A stretch of 64,000 nt of DNA from Virgibacillus profundi (GCF_002287375.1 NZ_NPOA01000005.1:124001-188000), one strand, 5' to 3'; positions 52,986 through 62,285 are shown, numbered from the stretch's first letter. Program-made: numbers and translations. The notes: generated by a model not told the origin, from the sequence alone.

Positions 52986-53841
52986 TCAGGCTGCAGTTTT
53001 ACGCAGACAATTGCAGATATCGAAAGAGCCAAAGCAGGCGAAAACCCTTTCATTTATAAGTGGAAAGGGAGGCGTTGGAAAGTCTAATATTGCCTTGAAT
53101 TTTTCACTCGAACTAATTAATAATCATAAAAAAGTACTATTATTCGATTTAGATGTCGGTATGGGAAATATTGATATTTTATTAGGCTTAAATGCTCAGA
53201 AAACAATTATCGATATGTTTAATGAACAGTTATCTGTTCATGAGATCATAGAACATGGGCCAAATAATCTAGCCTACATAGCAGGTGGTTCAGGAGCCGG
53301 AAGTTTATTTAATCTGAATCAGGTGAAAATGGATTATTTTTTAGATCAGTATAATGAATTAATACAGATGTATGATTACATCATTTTTGATATGGGAGCA
53401 GGAGCTACAAAGGATAGTTTATTTTTCATCCTTGCTTCCGATGAATGTATTGTAATTACAACACCGGAACCCACATCGATCACAGATGCATATGGAATGA
53501 TAAAACATGTTATAAACAATCAGCCTGAAATGCCGATATATGTAGTAATGAACCGCTCTAACACGCAAAAAGAAGGACTGAAATCGCTTGAAAGATTTAA
53601 AAATGTTATTCAAAAGTTTTTACATATTAATATTCATATGATGGGGATACTCCCTGAAGATAAGACGGTAACCAGTGCTGTCAGGCGGCAAATTCCTTTT
53701 CTTTTGTTAAATGAAAAATCAGCTGCATCAAAAGCAGTAAAACAAATTAGCTTGTTTTATCTGACAAAATCACAAGATATAAATCATATAGAAGCGACTT
53801 CTTTTGTACAGAAGTTAAAACAATATATCATGGCGAGGTAA
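52978..53841 (+). CDS. flhG: MinD-like ATPase FlhG (YlxH)
   Basis: FlhG partners with FlhF to set flagellar number and placement. The 287-residue ParA/MinD-type protein has the activator helix at its N-terminus (QAAVLRRQLQ), a deviant Walker A motif (SGKGGVGKSNIALN), DLDVGMGNIDILLG and a Walker B DMGAGA. Of two neighbouring ATGs, the second is favoured because AGGAG lies eight bases before it; the first would be two bases away. The end of flhF overlaps its start. Confidence 0.94.
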   Translation: MRDQAAVLRRQLQISKEPKQAKTLSFISGKGGVGKSNIALNFSLELINNHKKVLLFDLDVGMGNIDILLGLNAQKTIIDMFNEQLSVHEIIEHGPNNLAYIAGGSGAGSLFNLNQVKMDYFLDQYNELIQMYDYIIFDMGAGATKDSLFFILASDECIVITTPEPTSITDAYGMIKHVINNQPEMPIYVVMNRSNTQKEGLKSLERFKNVIQKFLHINIHMMGILPEDKTVTSAVRRQIPFLLLNEKSAASKAVKQISLFYLTKSQDINHIEATSFVQKLKQYIMAR

Positions 53842-53846
53842 TGTAA

Positions 53847-54902
53847 ATGTGTCCTATTCGTGTAATCGTAATTGATGATTCAGCATTTATGAGAAAAGTA
53901 ATCCAGGACATCTTGGACAGTGATCATCGGATACAAGTTATTGGAACTGCAAGAAATGGCGAGGATGGTCTCAGAAAGGTTAGAAAGCTGAAGCCTGATG
54001 TAGTTACTTTAGATATTCATATGCCGGTGATGGATGGAATTACTGCATTAAAGGAAATTATGAAGAACAATCCATTGCCTGTTGTTATGCTATCAAGTAT
54101 TTCCGAAGAAGGAAAAGAAAAAACAGTTCAGGCAATTTCCAATGGAGCTGTTGATTTTATCACAAAACCATCTGGGCCGATCTCTTTGGATATTACTACA
54201 ATTAAACAGGAGATCATATCTAAAGTGTTAACAGCTGCTGAAGTTAAAATGAATACATCATATCAAGCAGAAGACATACATACATCTCGGACTGCCTCTA
54301 GAAGGTCTCACGTTAAAACAGTTGTTGCAATTGGAACATCAACAGGTGGACCAAGGGCATTACAGGCTGTACTAACAGCATTGCCTGCAGACTTTAATGC
54401 ACCAATTCTGATTGTACAGCATATGCCGGCCGGATTTACTAAATCTCTTGCCGTGAGACTTAATTTAATAGCTCCTATTCGTGTAAAAGAAGCGGAACAC
54501 GGAGAAACATTAAAGGATAACACTGCTTATATAGCGCCAGGTAACTACCATATGTTAGCAAAAAGTGATGGGAATTCAATTGTAATTGAGCTGAATAAAG
54601 ATTCTCCTTTATATGGACACAGACCAGCGGTGGATTTAGTATTTAAATCTGTAGGTGATTTGAAAAACAGAAATAAAATTGCTGTTATTTTAACCGGTAT
54701 GGGCAGTGACGGCTCAGAGGGGATCAAGTATTTGAGAAAGACTGATCCAAATACGGTTGTCATTGCTGAGACTGAAGAAACATCAATTGTATACGGGATG
54801 CCTAAAGCTGCTGTTAAGACAAAATGTGTAAATTACGTGGTTCCATTAAATCAAGTTAGTGAAACAATATCAAATCTGGTGAATCATACAAGGGGGAACT
54901 AG
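53847..54902 (+). CDS. cheB: Chemotaxis protein-glutamate methylesterase CheB
   Basis: CheB demethylates and deamidates receptor glutamates. The 351-residue protein has a receiver domain (Asp10-Asp11, phosphoacceptor Asp56), a linker, and the methylesterase domain with the catalytic Ser165 (GTSTGGPR), His192 (VQHMPAGFT) and Asp288 (GMGSDGSEG). GAGGTAA precedes the ATG. It is followed at one base by cheA, its kinase. Confidence 0.97.
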   Translation: MCPIRVIVIDDSAFMRKVIQDILDSDHRIQVIGTARNGEDGLRKVRKLKPDVVTLDIHMPVMDGITALKEIMKNNPLPVVMLSSISEEGKEKTVQAISNGAVDFITKPSGPISLDITTIKQEIISKVLTAAEVKMNTSYQAEDIHTSRTASRRSHVKTVVAIGTSTGGPRALQAVLTALPADFNAPILIVQHMPAGFTKSLAVRLNLIAPIRVKEAEHGETLKDNTAYIAPGNYHMLAKSDGNSIVIELNKDSPLYGHRPAVDLVFKSVGDLKNRNKIAVILTGMGSDGSEGIKYLRKTDPNTVVIAETEETSIVYGMPKAAVKTKCVNYVVPLNQVSETISNLVNHTRGN

Positions 54903-54903
54903 T

Positions 54904-56916
54904 ATGGAGACAGCTGATTATTTAGATGTTTTTATTGATGAAAGCAAGGAACATATAGAGGCTTTATATAAACAGTTACTGGCACTTGAAAAAAGTCCTG
55001 CAGAAAAATCGATTATTGATGAAATTTTTCGTGCAGCCCACACACTTAAAGGCATGTCTGCAACAATGGGTTATAACGATTTAGCCAGTCTTACACATAA
55101 ACTGGAAAATATTTTTGATGCGATTAAATACGAAAAAATTTCCGTACATACAGACATGATGGACATTATGTTTGAGGCGGTCGATCATTTAACCGAAATG
55201 GTCGAAGATATAGCTAACGGGAGAAATGGTAAGCGTGATGTAGAGCAAGTTGTTTCAAAGCTTGATAGACTTGAAAATGGAAATTCAGTACAAATAGTAG
55301 CAGATGGTACAAGTCCTGAACAAGTTGATATAAATTCCTTGCAAACAATTGAATCACTAAATGAGTTTGAATTATCCATTCTAAACGAATCATCTGATAG
55401 AGGTTTTTCCAATTATGAGATTACGGTTACACTACGTGTGGACTGTTTATTAAAAGGTGCGCGTGTATTCATGGTATTTGATGTATTGGAAAAGCTTGGT
55501 GAAGTGATTAAAACACAACCATCAGTAAATGATCTGGAAGAAGAGAAATTTGATTTATCATTCACTGTTTTGCTTGTCTCAAACCATGAACAGACAGATA
55601 TTGCTGAAAAAATTAATAAAGTATCTGAAATTGACACAGTGCAAATGAATCAGTTTTCCACTAATACATACCAGGAAAGTAAGAATACAGATAACCGTAA
55701 AATTGAGAAAACAAATGAAAATAAGCAACAGGGAAGCCCAGCTGCTAAAACTAATAAATCAACTTCAAGTAAAACAATCAGAGTCAATATTGATAGACTT
55801 GATGTATTGATGAATCTATTTGAAGAATTTGTGATCGATAAAGGACGTTTGGAGCAAATATCAATGGAATTGGATCACCATGACCTGCAAGATACTGTTG
55901 AACATATTTCCCGTGTTTCTGCTGACTTACAAAATATAATTTTAACAATGCGAATGGTTCCAATTGATCAGGTGTTTAATCGTTTCCCAAGGATGATCCG
56001 GCAGCTGGCAAAAGACCTGAAAAAAAATGTGGAAATTGAAATTATTGGTGCAGAAACCGAATTGGATCGAACTGTAATTGATGAAATTGGCGATCCGTTG
56101 GTTCACTTAATACGAAATGCGGTTGACCATGGTATTGAAATGCCTGAGGAACGCAGGACGATAGGAAAGCCTGAACAAGGTACAATAAAACTCAAAGCAT
56201 ATCATAGTGGAAATCATGTGTTTATTGAAATTGCCGATGATGGTGCCGGCATCGATAAAGAGAAAGTGTTAAAGAAAGCGCTGGATAAGGGGATAGTAAG
56301 TGAAAATCAGGTTTCCCTTTTAACAGATCAGCAAATATTTGAATTGATCATGGAAAGTGGATTCTCTACAGCGGAAAGTGTCTCGGATATTTCCGGTCGT
56401 GGTGTTGGTCTTGACGTTGTAAAGAATACAATCGAATCATTAGGTGGTAGTATATCCATTGACGCCAAACATGATGCGGGATCTACTTTTTCGATTCAGT
56501 TACCATTAACATTAACAATTATTTCCGTATTGCTTGTTGAACTGGAAAATGAAAAATATGCAATTCCATTATCTTCTATTTTGGAAACAGCAATTATTCA
56601 TAAAGATCAAATACTGCATGCCCATAATAATAAAGTAATTGATTTTCGCGGGAAAATTGTTCCATTGGCCTTTTTAAGTGATATATTCTCTGTAAAAACA
56701 AATGATGATGAGGAGAATGATTATATCTCCATTGTCATTGTAAAAAAAGGGGATAAAATGGCTGGATTAATAGTAGATTCCTTTATAGGCCAACAGGAAG
56801 TTGTTTTAAAATCGCTTGGAAATTATTTATCAAACACATTCGCAATATCAGGTGCGACAATACTTGGAGATGGCGAAGTAGCTTTAATCATTGATAGCAA
56901 TGCATTAATAAAATAA
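54904..56916 (+). CDS. cheA: Chemotaxis histidine kinase CheA
   Basis: CheA is the sensor kinase that phosphorylates CheY and CheB. The 670-residue protein has the P1 domain with phosphorylated His46 (FRAAHTLKGMSATMG), a P2 region (about 165-240), a dimerisation domain (about 290-350) and the ATPase domain with HLIRNAVDHGIE. GRGVGLDVV follows, then the C-terminal CheW-like P5 domain. After its stop the operon is interrupted by a 480-base spacer with repeat R1 before cheW. Confidence 0.97.
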   Translation: METADYLDVFIDESKEHIEALYKQLLALEKSPAEKSIIDEIFRAAHTLKGMSATMGYNDLASLTHKLENIFDAIKYEKISVHTDMMDIMFEAVDHLTEMVEDIANGRNGKRDVEQVVSKLDRLENGNSVQIVADGTSPEQVDINSLQTIESLNEFELSILNESSDRGFSNYEITVTLRVDCLLKGARVFMVFDVLEKLGEVIKTQPSVNDLEEEKFDLSFTVLLVSNHEQTDIAEKINKVSEIDTVQMNQFSTNTYQESKNTDNRKIEKTNENKQQGSPAAKTNKSTSSKTIRVNIDRLDVLMNLFEEFVIDKGRLEQISMELDHHDLQDTVEHISRVSADLQNIILTMRMVPIDQVFNRFPRMIRQLAKDLKKNVEIEIIGAETELDRTVIDEIGDPLVHLIRNAVDHGIEMPEERRTIGKPEQGTIKLKAYHSGNHVFIEIADDGAGIDKEKVLKKALDKGIVSENQVSLLTDQQIFELIMESGFSTAESVSDISGRGVGLDVVKNTIESLGGSISIDAKHDAGSTFSIQLPLTLTIISVLLVELENEKYAIPLSSILETAIIHKDQILHAHNNKVIDFRGKIVPLAFLSDIFSVKTNDDEENDYISIVIVKKGDKMAGLIVDSFIGQQEVVLKSLGNYLSNTFAISGATILGDGEVALIIDSNALIK

Positions 56917-56924
56917 CGCTTTTT

Positions 56925-57340
56925 TTGTAAGTTCCGTTGCTTTTTAATCCCTCGTATTGGATGTGAAAGACGACGTATGCGCTCGGTTGTTTTCCGCTGC
57001 GGACCGTTGCTTTCCGCGGGCACGGCTTCAGCCTCCTCGCGGAAGATCACCGCTGTGGGGTCTTCAGACACGTGCTGTTCCCGCAGGAGTCAACGGTCCT
57101 CCGCTCCAAACAACCCCTCAAATGTATAAGTATTTGTTTGAATTAATCAAAAAGTTAAAGAGTTACAAAGCACCATCCCAGCGTAGGAAACACACATAGA
57201 CTCCTGTGGGAGGAAAGGCCTCGGTGAGACCCCGCAGTGCATAGCACGAGGAGGCTCACCAGCCGCCCACGGAAAGCGAAGTGTGTTTCCGTAGCGGTCG
57301 ATTAGACACACTACCATTTACGTTGCTATTTATATCTTTT
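56925..57340. repeat. GC-rich composite palindromic repeat R1, copy C (cheA|cheW)
   Basis: The spacer has the same two-module structure as copy A at 6101-6618. The left module runs about 57001-57099 and is closed by GGACCGTTG (57001) with CAACGGTCC (57091). The right module runs about 57186-57290 and is closed by GGAAACACAC (57186) with GTGTGTTTCC (57281). Between modules lie about 85 AT-rich bases. The left and right modules are inverted versions of each other. An apparent frame on the plus strand at 56957-57199 is an artefact of the GC-rich repeat. Confidence 0.85.
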
Positions 57341-57399
57341 GCGGTAAAAAAATTTAAAAACACAGCCTAAAGTAAAGAACCTTTCTGGGAGGAATTATG

Positions 57400-57870
57400 A
57401 TGGAAAATGAAATTATAGTTGATAGAAAAGTAATTGTATTTCAATTGAAAGAGGAAGAATACGCAGTCTCCGTTCAACAGGTCGGTTCAATCGAACGAAT
57501 ACAGCCAATTACACGAGTCCCGCAAACAGCTGATTTCGTAAAAGGGGTTATAAATCTACGAGGTGTTGTTACTCCAATAATAGATTTAAGAGTTCGTTTT
57601 GGATTAGAGGAAACGCAGTTTAATGAATCTACCCGAATTATTATTATATATTTAGATGAGATGGAAGTAGGTCTGATTGTTGATTCTGCAAATGATGTCA
57701 TTGATATTCCGGAAAAATCCATAGAGCCTGCCCCAGAAGTAATTGGAACTGTTGATGTAGATTATATTGAAGGTGTAGCTAAACTTGAGGATCGCCTGCT
57801 TATATTGCTTAACTTACAGAAGGTTTTAACACATGAAGAAATTAATGAGTTAAAGACAGCGGAAGGCTAA
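57400..57870 (+). CDS. cheW: Chemotaxis coupling protein CheW
   Basis: CheW links receptors to CheA. The 156-residue product is one CheW domain: IVFQLKEEEYAVSVQQVGSI, the VINLRGVVTPIIDLRVRFG core and VGLIVDSANDVIDIPEKS. Two ATGs are adjacent; the second is six bases from GGGAGGA and is preferred. In Bacillus subtilis cheW follows cheA closely; here repeat R1 lies between, and no clear promoter was found in the spacer. Confidence 0.95.
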   Translation: MENEIIVDRKVIVFQLKEEEYAVSVQQVGSIERIQPITRVPQTADFVKGVINLRGVVTPIIDLRVRFGLEETQFNESTRIIIIYLDEMEVGLIVDSANDVIDIPEKSIEPAPEVIGTVDVDYIEGVAKLEDRLLILLNLQKVLTHEEINELKTAEG

Positions 57871-57874
57871 GCAA

Positions 57875-58510
57875 ATGGAATTTACTAATCTTACAAGTTT
57901 CCAAAAAGATGCGCTAAGAGAAATAGGTAATATAGGTGCAGGGAATGCAGCAACTTCCATGTCCAAATTGATTAATAAGAAAGTAGATATGCAGGTTCCC
58001 TCTGTAAATATAGTCAGCTATGACGAAATGATGGATTTGATCGGTGGAGCTGAAGAAATTGTTGCAACAGTTTTTTTTAGAATCCATGGGGATGCGCCAG
58101 GTACAGTGTATTTTATTTTAACGATTGAAGAAGCTGAATATTTAATAAGTCAAATGACAAATGATCCGAAATTTGATTTGTTGGCAGATGGATTTGAAAA
58201 CGAATTAGCGATATCTGTTTTACAGGAAGCTGGTAATATTTTAACAGGTTCCTATTTATCGGCCCTATCTGATTTCACGAATATAAATATGCAGCCATCT
58301 ATACCACATTTGAGTATAGATATGGCTGGTGCAATACTAACTGCAGGATTACTGGAGCTTTCACAAGTGTCTGATTATGCCATCATAATAGATACAAAAA
58401 TTAATCATAGTAGTTCAATTAAAGGAATACATGGTAATTTCCTTTTTCTTCCAGATCCTGATTCTTTTCCGAAAATTTTTAACGCACTGGGAATTAATAG
58501 CCATGAATAA
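57875..58510 (+). CDS. cheC: CheY-P phosphatase CheC
   Basis: CheC dephosphorylates CheY-P and is activated by CheD. The 211-residue product has two phosphatase helices with the E-x3-N pattern: LREIGNIGAGNAATSMSKLI (about 14-33) and LQEAGNILTGSY (about 117-128). It starts four bases after cheW and its last codons overlap the cheD start, fitting the CheC-CheD complex. Confidence 0.95.
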   Translation: MEFTNLTSFQKDALREIGNIGAGNAATSMSKLINKKVDMQVPSVNIVSYDEMMDLIGGAEEIVATVFFRIHGDAPGTVYFILTIEEAEYLISQMTNDPKFDLLADGFENELAISVLQEAGNILTGSYLSALSDFTNINMQPSIPHLSIDMAGAILTAGLLELSQVSDYAIIIDTKINHSSSIKGIHGNFLFLPDPDSFPKIFNALGINSHE

Positions 58511-59000
58511 AACACAAACAGTTATAAGTGTGGGGATTGCTGATTTAAATATCGTATCTGCACCAAATTTAATTAGAACGATGGGACTGGGTTCATGTGT
58601 TGGGGTCGTACTATATGATTCATCCAAAAAAATTGCCGGTCTTTCACATGTTCTACTGCCTGATTCCAGTTTAACCAGGCAATCCAGTTTTAATGAATAT
58701 AAATATGCAGATACAGCCGTCCCAATTTTAGTGGAAAAATTGGTTAATGCGGGTGCTGGAAAAAGTCGGCTTAAAGCTAAGCTGGCAGGTGGTGCACAGA
58801 TGTTTCAGTTTAGTTCTAATTCAGATATTATAAGAATTGGCCCAAGAAACGTTGAGGCTGTACAAAATATATTAAATAAAAACCACATTCCGATTATTTC
58901 ATCTGATGTAGGTGGAAATGTTGGAAGAACGATTGAATTTGATCCAGTTACAAGCAAACTAAAAATACGCAAAGTTAATAAAGAGGAAACGTTTATTTGA
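58503..59000 (+). CDS. cheD: Chemoreceptor glutamine deamidase CheD
   Basis: CheD deamidates glutamines of receptors and modulates CheC. The 165-residue product has the catalytic Cys in GLGSCVGVVLYD (about residue 32) and the His in GLSHVLLPD. KLAGGAQMF and GNVGRTIEFD follow. ATG overlaps cheC by eight bases; the ribosome binding site is weak, so coupling is likely. A longer frame 72 bases upstream lies inside cheC and is rejected. A perfect but unused AAAGGAGGTCA follows the stop. Confidence 0.95.
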   Translation: MNKTQTVISVGIADLNIVSAPNLIRTMGLGSCVGVVLYDSSKKIAGLSHVLLPDSSLTRQSSFNEYKYADTAVPILVEKLVNAGAGKSRLKAKLAGGAQMFQFSSNSDIIRIGPRNVEAVQNILNKNHIPIISSDVGGNVGRTIEFDPVTSKLKIRKVNKEETFI

Positions 59001-59010
59001 AAGGAGGTCA
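59000..59010 (+). promoter_or_regulatory. Orphan strong ribosome binding site after cheD
   Basis: AAAGGAGGTCA begins at the cheD stop but no start codon lies within 20 bases; the nearest ATG (59032) opens only two codons before a stop. The following 110 bases to sigD hold a small CTGGAA/TTCCAG hairpin (59062/59077). It may be a vestige of a lost gene or an mRNA feature. Confidence 0.55.
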
Positions 59011-59119
59011 ACAAAAGCGCCGGAGCTGAGTATGTCCTGACATGTATTAGCCAAGTAAAGCCTGGAATTTTATAATTTCCAGTAATATTAAAAAAACCGT
59101 GACAGAGAGGAGTGTATAT

Positions 59120-59899
59120 ATGAAAGCCAATAATTCTTCCCAGGAACAAAAACTATGGAATGATTGGTTGAATAACAACTGCAATGATGCGGCAAACGAT
59201 TTAATACAGAATTATATGTATTTAGTAAGCTTTCATGTAGAGCGAATCTCAAGCCATTTACCGAGTAATGTAAACAAAGATGATATTAGAAGCTTTGGTT
59301 TAATAGGCTTATACGATGCATTAAAAAAATTTGAGCCAAGTCGTGATTTGAAATTCGATACATATGCATCTTTCCGTATTCGCGGGGCAATTATTGATGG
59401 ATTAAGAAAAGAGGATTGGCTTCCGCGTTCTTTACGAGAGAAAACAAAAAAGATAGAACGCGTATCAAGAGAATTGGAACAGCACCTTCAACGAGAACCG
59501 ACAGCTGAAGAAATAGCTGTACAATTGGATATGACACCACAGGAAGTGGAAGGTTTGATAAATGATTCTCTTTTTGCAAATGTGCTCTCAATTGAAGAAA
59601 AGCCAACCGGCTCAGGCAGTTCACACAAAGAAGGTGTCGGATATACGATTCCGGATGAAACAGCAGTAATGCCAGAGGACCATATTCTGAATAACGAAAT
59701 AAATGGAGAGCTTATTCAAGGTATTAAATCATTAAATAAAAATGAACAAATGGTAATCAGTCTATTTTATAATGATGAATTAACATTAACTGAAATTGGA
59801 CAGGTTTTGGGTCTGACGACTTCCAGAATTTCACAAATACACAAGAAATCCATATTTAAATTAAGAAATACGATGAAAAAGATACAGGCATTCTCTTAA
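59120..59899 (+). CDS. sigD: RNA polymerase sigma factor SigD (FliA)
   Basis: Sigma-D directs late flagellar, chemotaxis and autolysin genes. The 259-residue protein has region 2 (FGLIGLYDALKKFEPSRDLK; FRIRGAIIDGLRKEDWLPRS), region 3 (REPTAEEIAVQLDMTPQEVE) and region 4 (LTEIGQVLGLTTSRISQIHK). The ATG follows GAGAGGAGTG; a GTG seven codons upstream overlaps that region. It lies near the end of the long fla/che operon, where expression is known to be position-dependent in Bacillus subtilis. Confidence 0.97.
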   Translation: MKANNSSQEQKLWNDWLNNNCNDAANDLIQNYMYLVSFHVERISSHLPSNVNKDDIRSFGLIGLYDALKKFEPSRDLKFDTYASFRIRGAIIDGLRKEDWLPRSLREKTKKIERVSRELEQHLQREPTAEEIAVQLDMTPQEVEGLINDSLFANVLSIEEKPTGSGSSHKEGVGYTIPDETAVMPEDHILNNEINGELIQGIKSLNKNEQMVISLFYNDELTLTEIGQVLGLTTSRISQIHKKSIFKLRNTMKKIQAFS

Positions 59900-59917
59900 A
59901 AAGAGAGGGGAATGGAT

Positions 59918-61282
59918 ATGGATAATTTGAACGAATACTTTTACATTAAGCTATCAAGTGATCAAATGTCTGCAGTACTCTATTGTACGGATTCATATAA
60001 AAATGAGTTGGAGATCAATGAAACAAATCTAAAACAATTTTTACAGAAAAATAAAGTGAATTATGGTATAAAGCAGGACATCATAAAACAGGTACTTACC
60101 AATTTTTCATTCGAAAACTTTCCATTAACTATTGCACATGGCACACTTCCTGTAAATGGAATAGATGGTAAAATTACATATGAGTTAAAATATACGAATG
60201 AAATAGATCGTACTTCTGAGTGGGATTTTCGTGATGTTATGCATATACCTTCTGTAAAAAAAGGGCAAAAGTTAGCAATACTTACCATGCCTACAGAGGG
60301 GAAGGAAGGCATAAATGTAGGTAAAGTAAAAGTTCCGGCAATAAAAGGTAAGCCCGTATCCAAAAAAGCCGGTAAAAATGTTGTTTATAATGAAAAGGAT
60401 CAATCTTTTTATGCAGCCTCAGATGGGCAATTAAGTGTTAGTGGCAATTACATCCAAGTTCAACCGGTTTTTGAAGTGGATGAAACACTTTCCATGAAAA
60501 ATGGGAATTTGAATTTTACAGGGACGATAATTGTACATGGTGATATTCCCGCAGGATATACAGTGAAAGCAGATGGAGACATTAAAATCCATGGTATGGT
60601 CGAAGCGGCTACTGTAATTGCCGGTGGTTCCATTTATATATCTGAGGGAGTGGCAGGTCAGAAAAAAGGATATATCAGAGCAAATGAAAATATTAATATT
60701 GGCTACATAAATCAAGGTAATGTATTTGCCGGAAATGACTTGTATGTGGAGAACTCCATTTTGCACAGTGAATGTACCGCTGTAAATCATGTATTTTGCC
60801 AACAAGGAAATATTATTGGCGGATCTTTGTCAGCAGGAAAATCTGTTGAAGCAAAAGATATCGGCAACCGAATGAGTACGAAAACAGAAATAATATTTGG
60901 GGTGGATAATACGATTGATAAAAAAGAAAAAAGTTTGCTCACCAAAAAAGAGGAATTACGGTCAACATTGGAGAAATTAGCTATACTGGGTGAAAAATTA
61001 CATACACAGGATCTTTCAAATAATCCAAGGCTGCGTATCACCGTGCTTAAACAAAAAAATTCGTTAAATAAAACGAAAGAGCAACTGGAAAAAATCGATT
61101 TTATGCTGGAGGAGATGAATTCTGCTATAGGTAGTGAAACAGAAGCCAGGCTTGTAGTCAGAAATAATATATACCAGAGTGTTGTTGTTACTTTTGGAAA
61201 ATACAAACGTATCATGAATACAAATCATCATTATGTTCAAATAAAGTTAAGCCATAACGAAATTGTAATTCATTCTATTTAA
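59918..61282 (+). CDS. DUF342/FapA family protein downstream of sigD
   Basis: The 454-residue product belongs to the FapA (DUF342) group. It has an N-terminal region with FENFPLTIAHGTLPVNGIDG, a central beta-helix-like domain (GDIPAGYTVKADGDIKIHGM, AATVIAGGSIYISEGV) and a C-terminal coiled coil followed by NNIYQSVVVTFG. The family often lies near motility genes and is thought to be cytoplasmic; no precise function is established. Two ATGs six bases apart are possible; the second has better spacing from AGAGGGGA. It is absent from this place in Bacillus subtilis. Confidence 0.85.
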   Translation: MDNLNEYFYIKLSSDQMSAVLYCTDSYKNELEINETNLKQFLQKNKVNYGIKQDIIKQVLTNFSFENFPLTIAHGTLPVNGIDGKITYELKYTNEIDRTSEWDFRDVMHIPSVKKGQKLAILTMPTEGKEGINVGKVKVPAIKGKPVSKKAGKNVVYNEKDQSFYAASDGQLSVSGNYIQVQPVFEVDETLSMKNGNLNFTGTIIVHGDIPAGYTVKADGDIKIHGMVEAATVIAGGSIYISEGVAGQKKGYIRANENINIGYINQGNVFAGNDLYVENSILHSECTAVNHVFCQQGNIIGGSLSAGKSVEAKDIGNRMSTKTEIIFGVDNTIDKKEKSLLTKKEELRSTLEKLAILGEKLHTQDLSNNPRLRITVLKQKNSLNKTKEQLEKIDFMLEEMNSAIGSETEARLVVRNNIYQSVVVTFGKYKRIMNTNHHYVQIKLSHNEIVIHSI

Positions 61283-61337
61283 TTACTTCATGATGAAAGT
61301 TCAGACAAGTACTATAATTTTCTAGGAAGTGATTTGG

Positions 61338-61643
61338 ATGGGCTGGAAATCGATAGAAATGCAGGTGGCACTTCCAAGGACACAGGACGCTGGAAAGCTT
61401 CAGGATCAAATGCAGAAGCAAAGTCAACAATTTCAAGGGTCACTTGCCCAAAGTCAATTAAAACAGGAAGAATTAAAACGAAAACGGATTAATGAGTCTG
61501 ATCATATTAATGATGGTGTGAAGATAAAAAAAGAAAGAGACAATGACTCGAATGATAATGACCAAGAGCAGGAAAAGTCCCAACAACTTAACAAAAAAAC
61601 TAATCATCCTTATTTAGGTAGCAGGTTAGATTTAAATGGATAG
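61338..61643 (+). CDS. Hypothetical charged protein between the DUF342 gene and swrB
   Basis: I do not recognise the family of this 101-residue protein. A GGAAGTGA site lies five bases before the ATG. The first half (VALPRTQDAGKLQDQM, FQGSLAQSQLKQEELKRKR) looks helical and the second half is very rich in Asp, Asn, Lys and Gln and likely disordered. No membrane segment is present. Position in the fla/che operon suggests a motility-related role, but nothing in the sequence proves it. Confidence 0.7.
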   Translation: MGWKSIEMQVALPRTQDAGKLQDQMQKQSQQFQGSLAQSQLKQEELKRKRINESDHINDGVKIKKERDNDSNDNDQEQEKSQQLNKKTNHPYLGSRLDLNG

Positions 61644-61654
61644 AAGGGGTTTAA

Positions 61655-62089
61655 ATGGTATCGTTTTTACTAATTATAAGTTTTATATTACATTTGATCG
61701 CATTATTTGCGATTTACCAATTACTTAAACAGATTCAGGAATTAAAGCAAAAGGATTCCAGTGATATAACTGAACTTTTTGAGACATATCTGCAGGAAAT
61801 AAAAAATGAAAATAGATTGCTGCAAAAAGAATCTTCAACCATTGCTACAAAAGAAAAATCGGTGACAGACCCGCAAGAGAGTCTAGTTGACACAAAACTA
61901 AACCAACAGGAAGAAGATGAACAAATTTATTATACGCCCCCAAAAAGTAATGTGGAAGACCGGGTGGAAGCCTCTTTGCAGGCAAGAATTTTGCAATTAT
62001 ACAAGGAAGGCTTCTCCGAAACAGAAATTGCTCAACAATTAAACTGTGGAAAAACGGAAGCAGCTCTAATCATAAAATTGTATGGATAA
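61655..62089 (+). CDS. swrB: Swarming motility protein SwrB (YlxL)
   Basis: SwrB promotes FliPQR gate activity and swarming in Bacillus subtilis. The 144-residue product has one N-terminal membrane segment (about 1-22, VSFLLIISFILHLIALFAIY), a coiled coil and a C-terminal helix-turn-helix-like end (LYKEGFSETEIAQQLNCGKTEAALIIKLY). It is the last gene of the fla/che operon before rpsB. Family assignment rests on membrane topology, the C-terminal motif and position. Confidence 0.83.
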   Translation: MVSFLLIISFILHLIALFAIYQLLKQIQELKQKDSSDITELFETYLQEIKNENRLLQKESSTIATKEKSVTDPQESLVDTKLNQQEEDEQIYYTPPKSNVEDRVEASLQARILQLYKEGFSETEIAQQLNCGKTEAALIIKLYG

Positions 62090-62100
62090 AAAATAAAAAC

Positions 62101-62129
62101 TTGATTACATGAGCTCTTTGTGATATAGT
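62101..62129 (+). promoter_or_regulatory. Predicted sigma-A promoter of rpsB
   Basis: TTGATT and TATAGT hexamers are 17 bases apart, in the 196-base gap between swrB and rpsB. The implied leader of about 150 bases is AT-rich, with no clear terminator-like hairpin; an autoregulatory leader is possible but not shown. Confidence 0.65.
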
Positions 62130-62285
62130 AATTTCTGGTGTAAATACTATGTTCAGTATAAAATCATGAACAAGTTATAAAAACACACGCTTAGTAATTT
62201 GTATATGGGTTGCTATTTATATTAATAGTCTTTATGCAAAAATGATCTAAAGCGGAGGAAAAAAACCATTTAGGAGGAATTTATT

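Noticed and set aside
56957-57199. An 80-codon open frame on the + strand between cheA and cheW
   Set aside because: It lies inside the GC-rich repeat R1, has no ribosome binding site and no protein-like conservation; the same sequence recurs inverted elsewhere as non-coding DNA.
58431-58502. A longer N-terminus for cheD extending into cheC
   Set aside because: The upstream residues do not fit CheD, and the ATG inside the end of cheC gives the normal family start.
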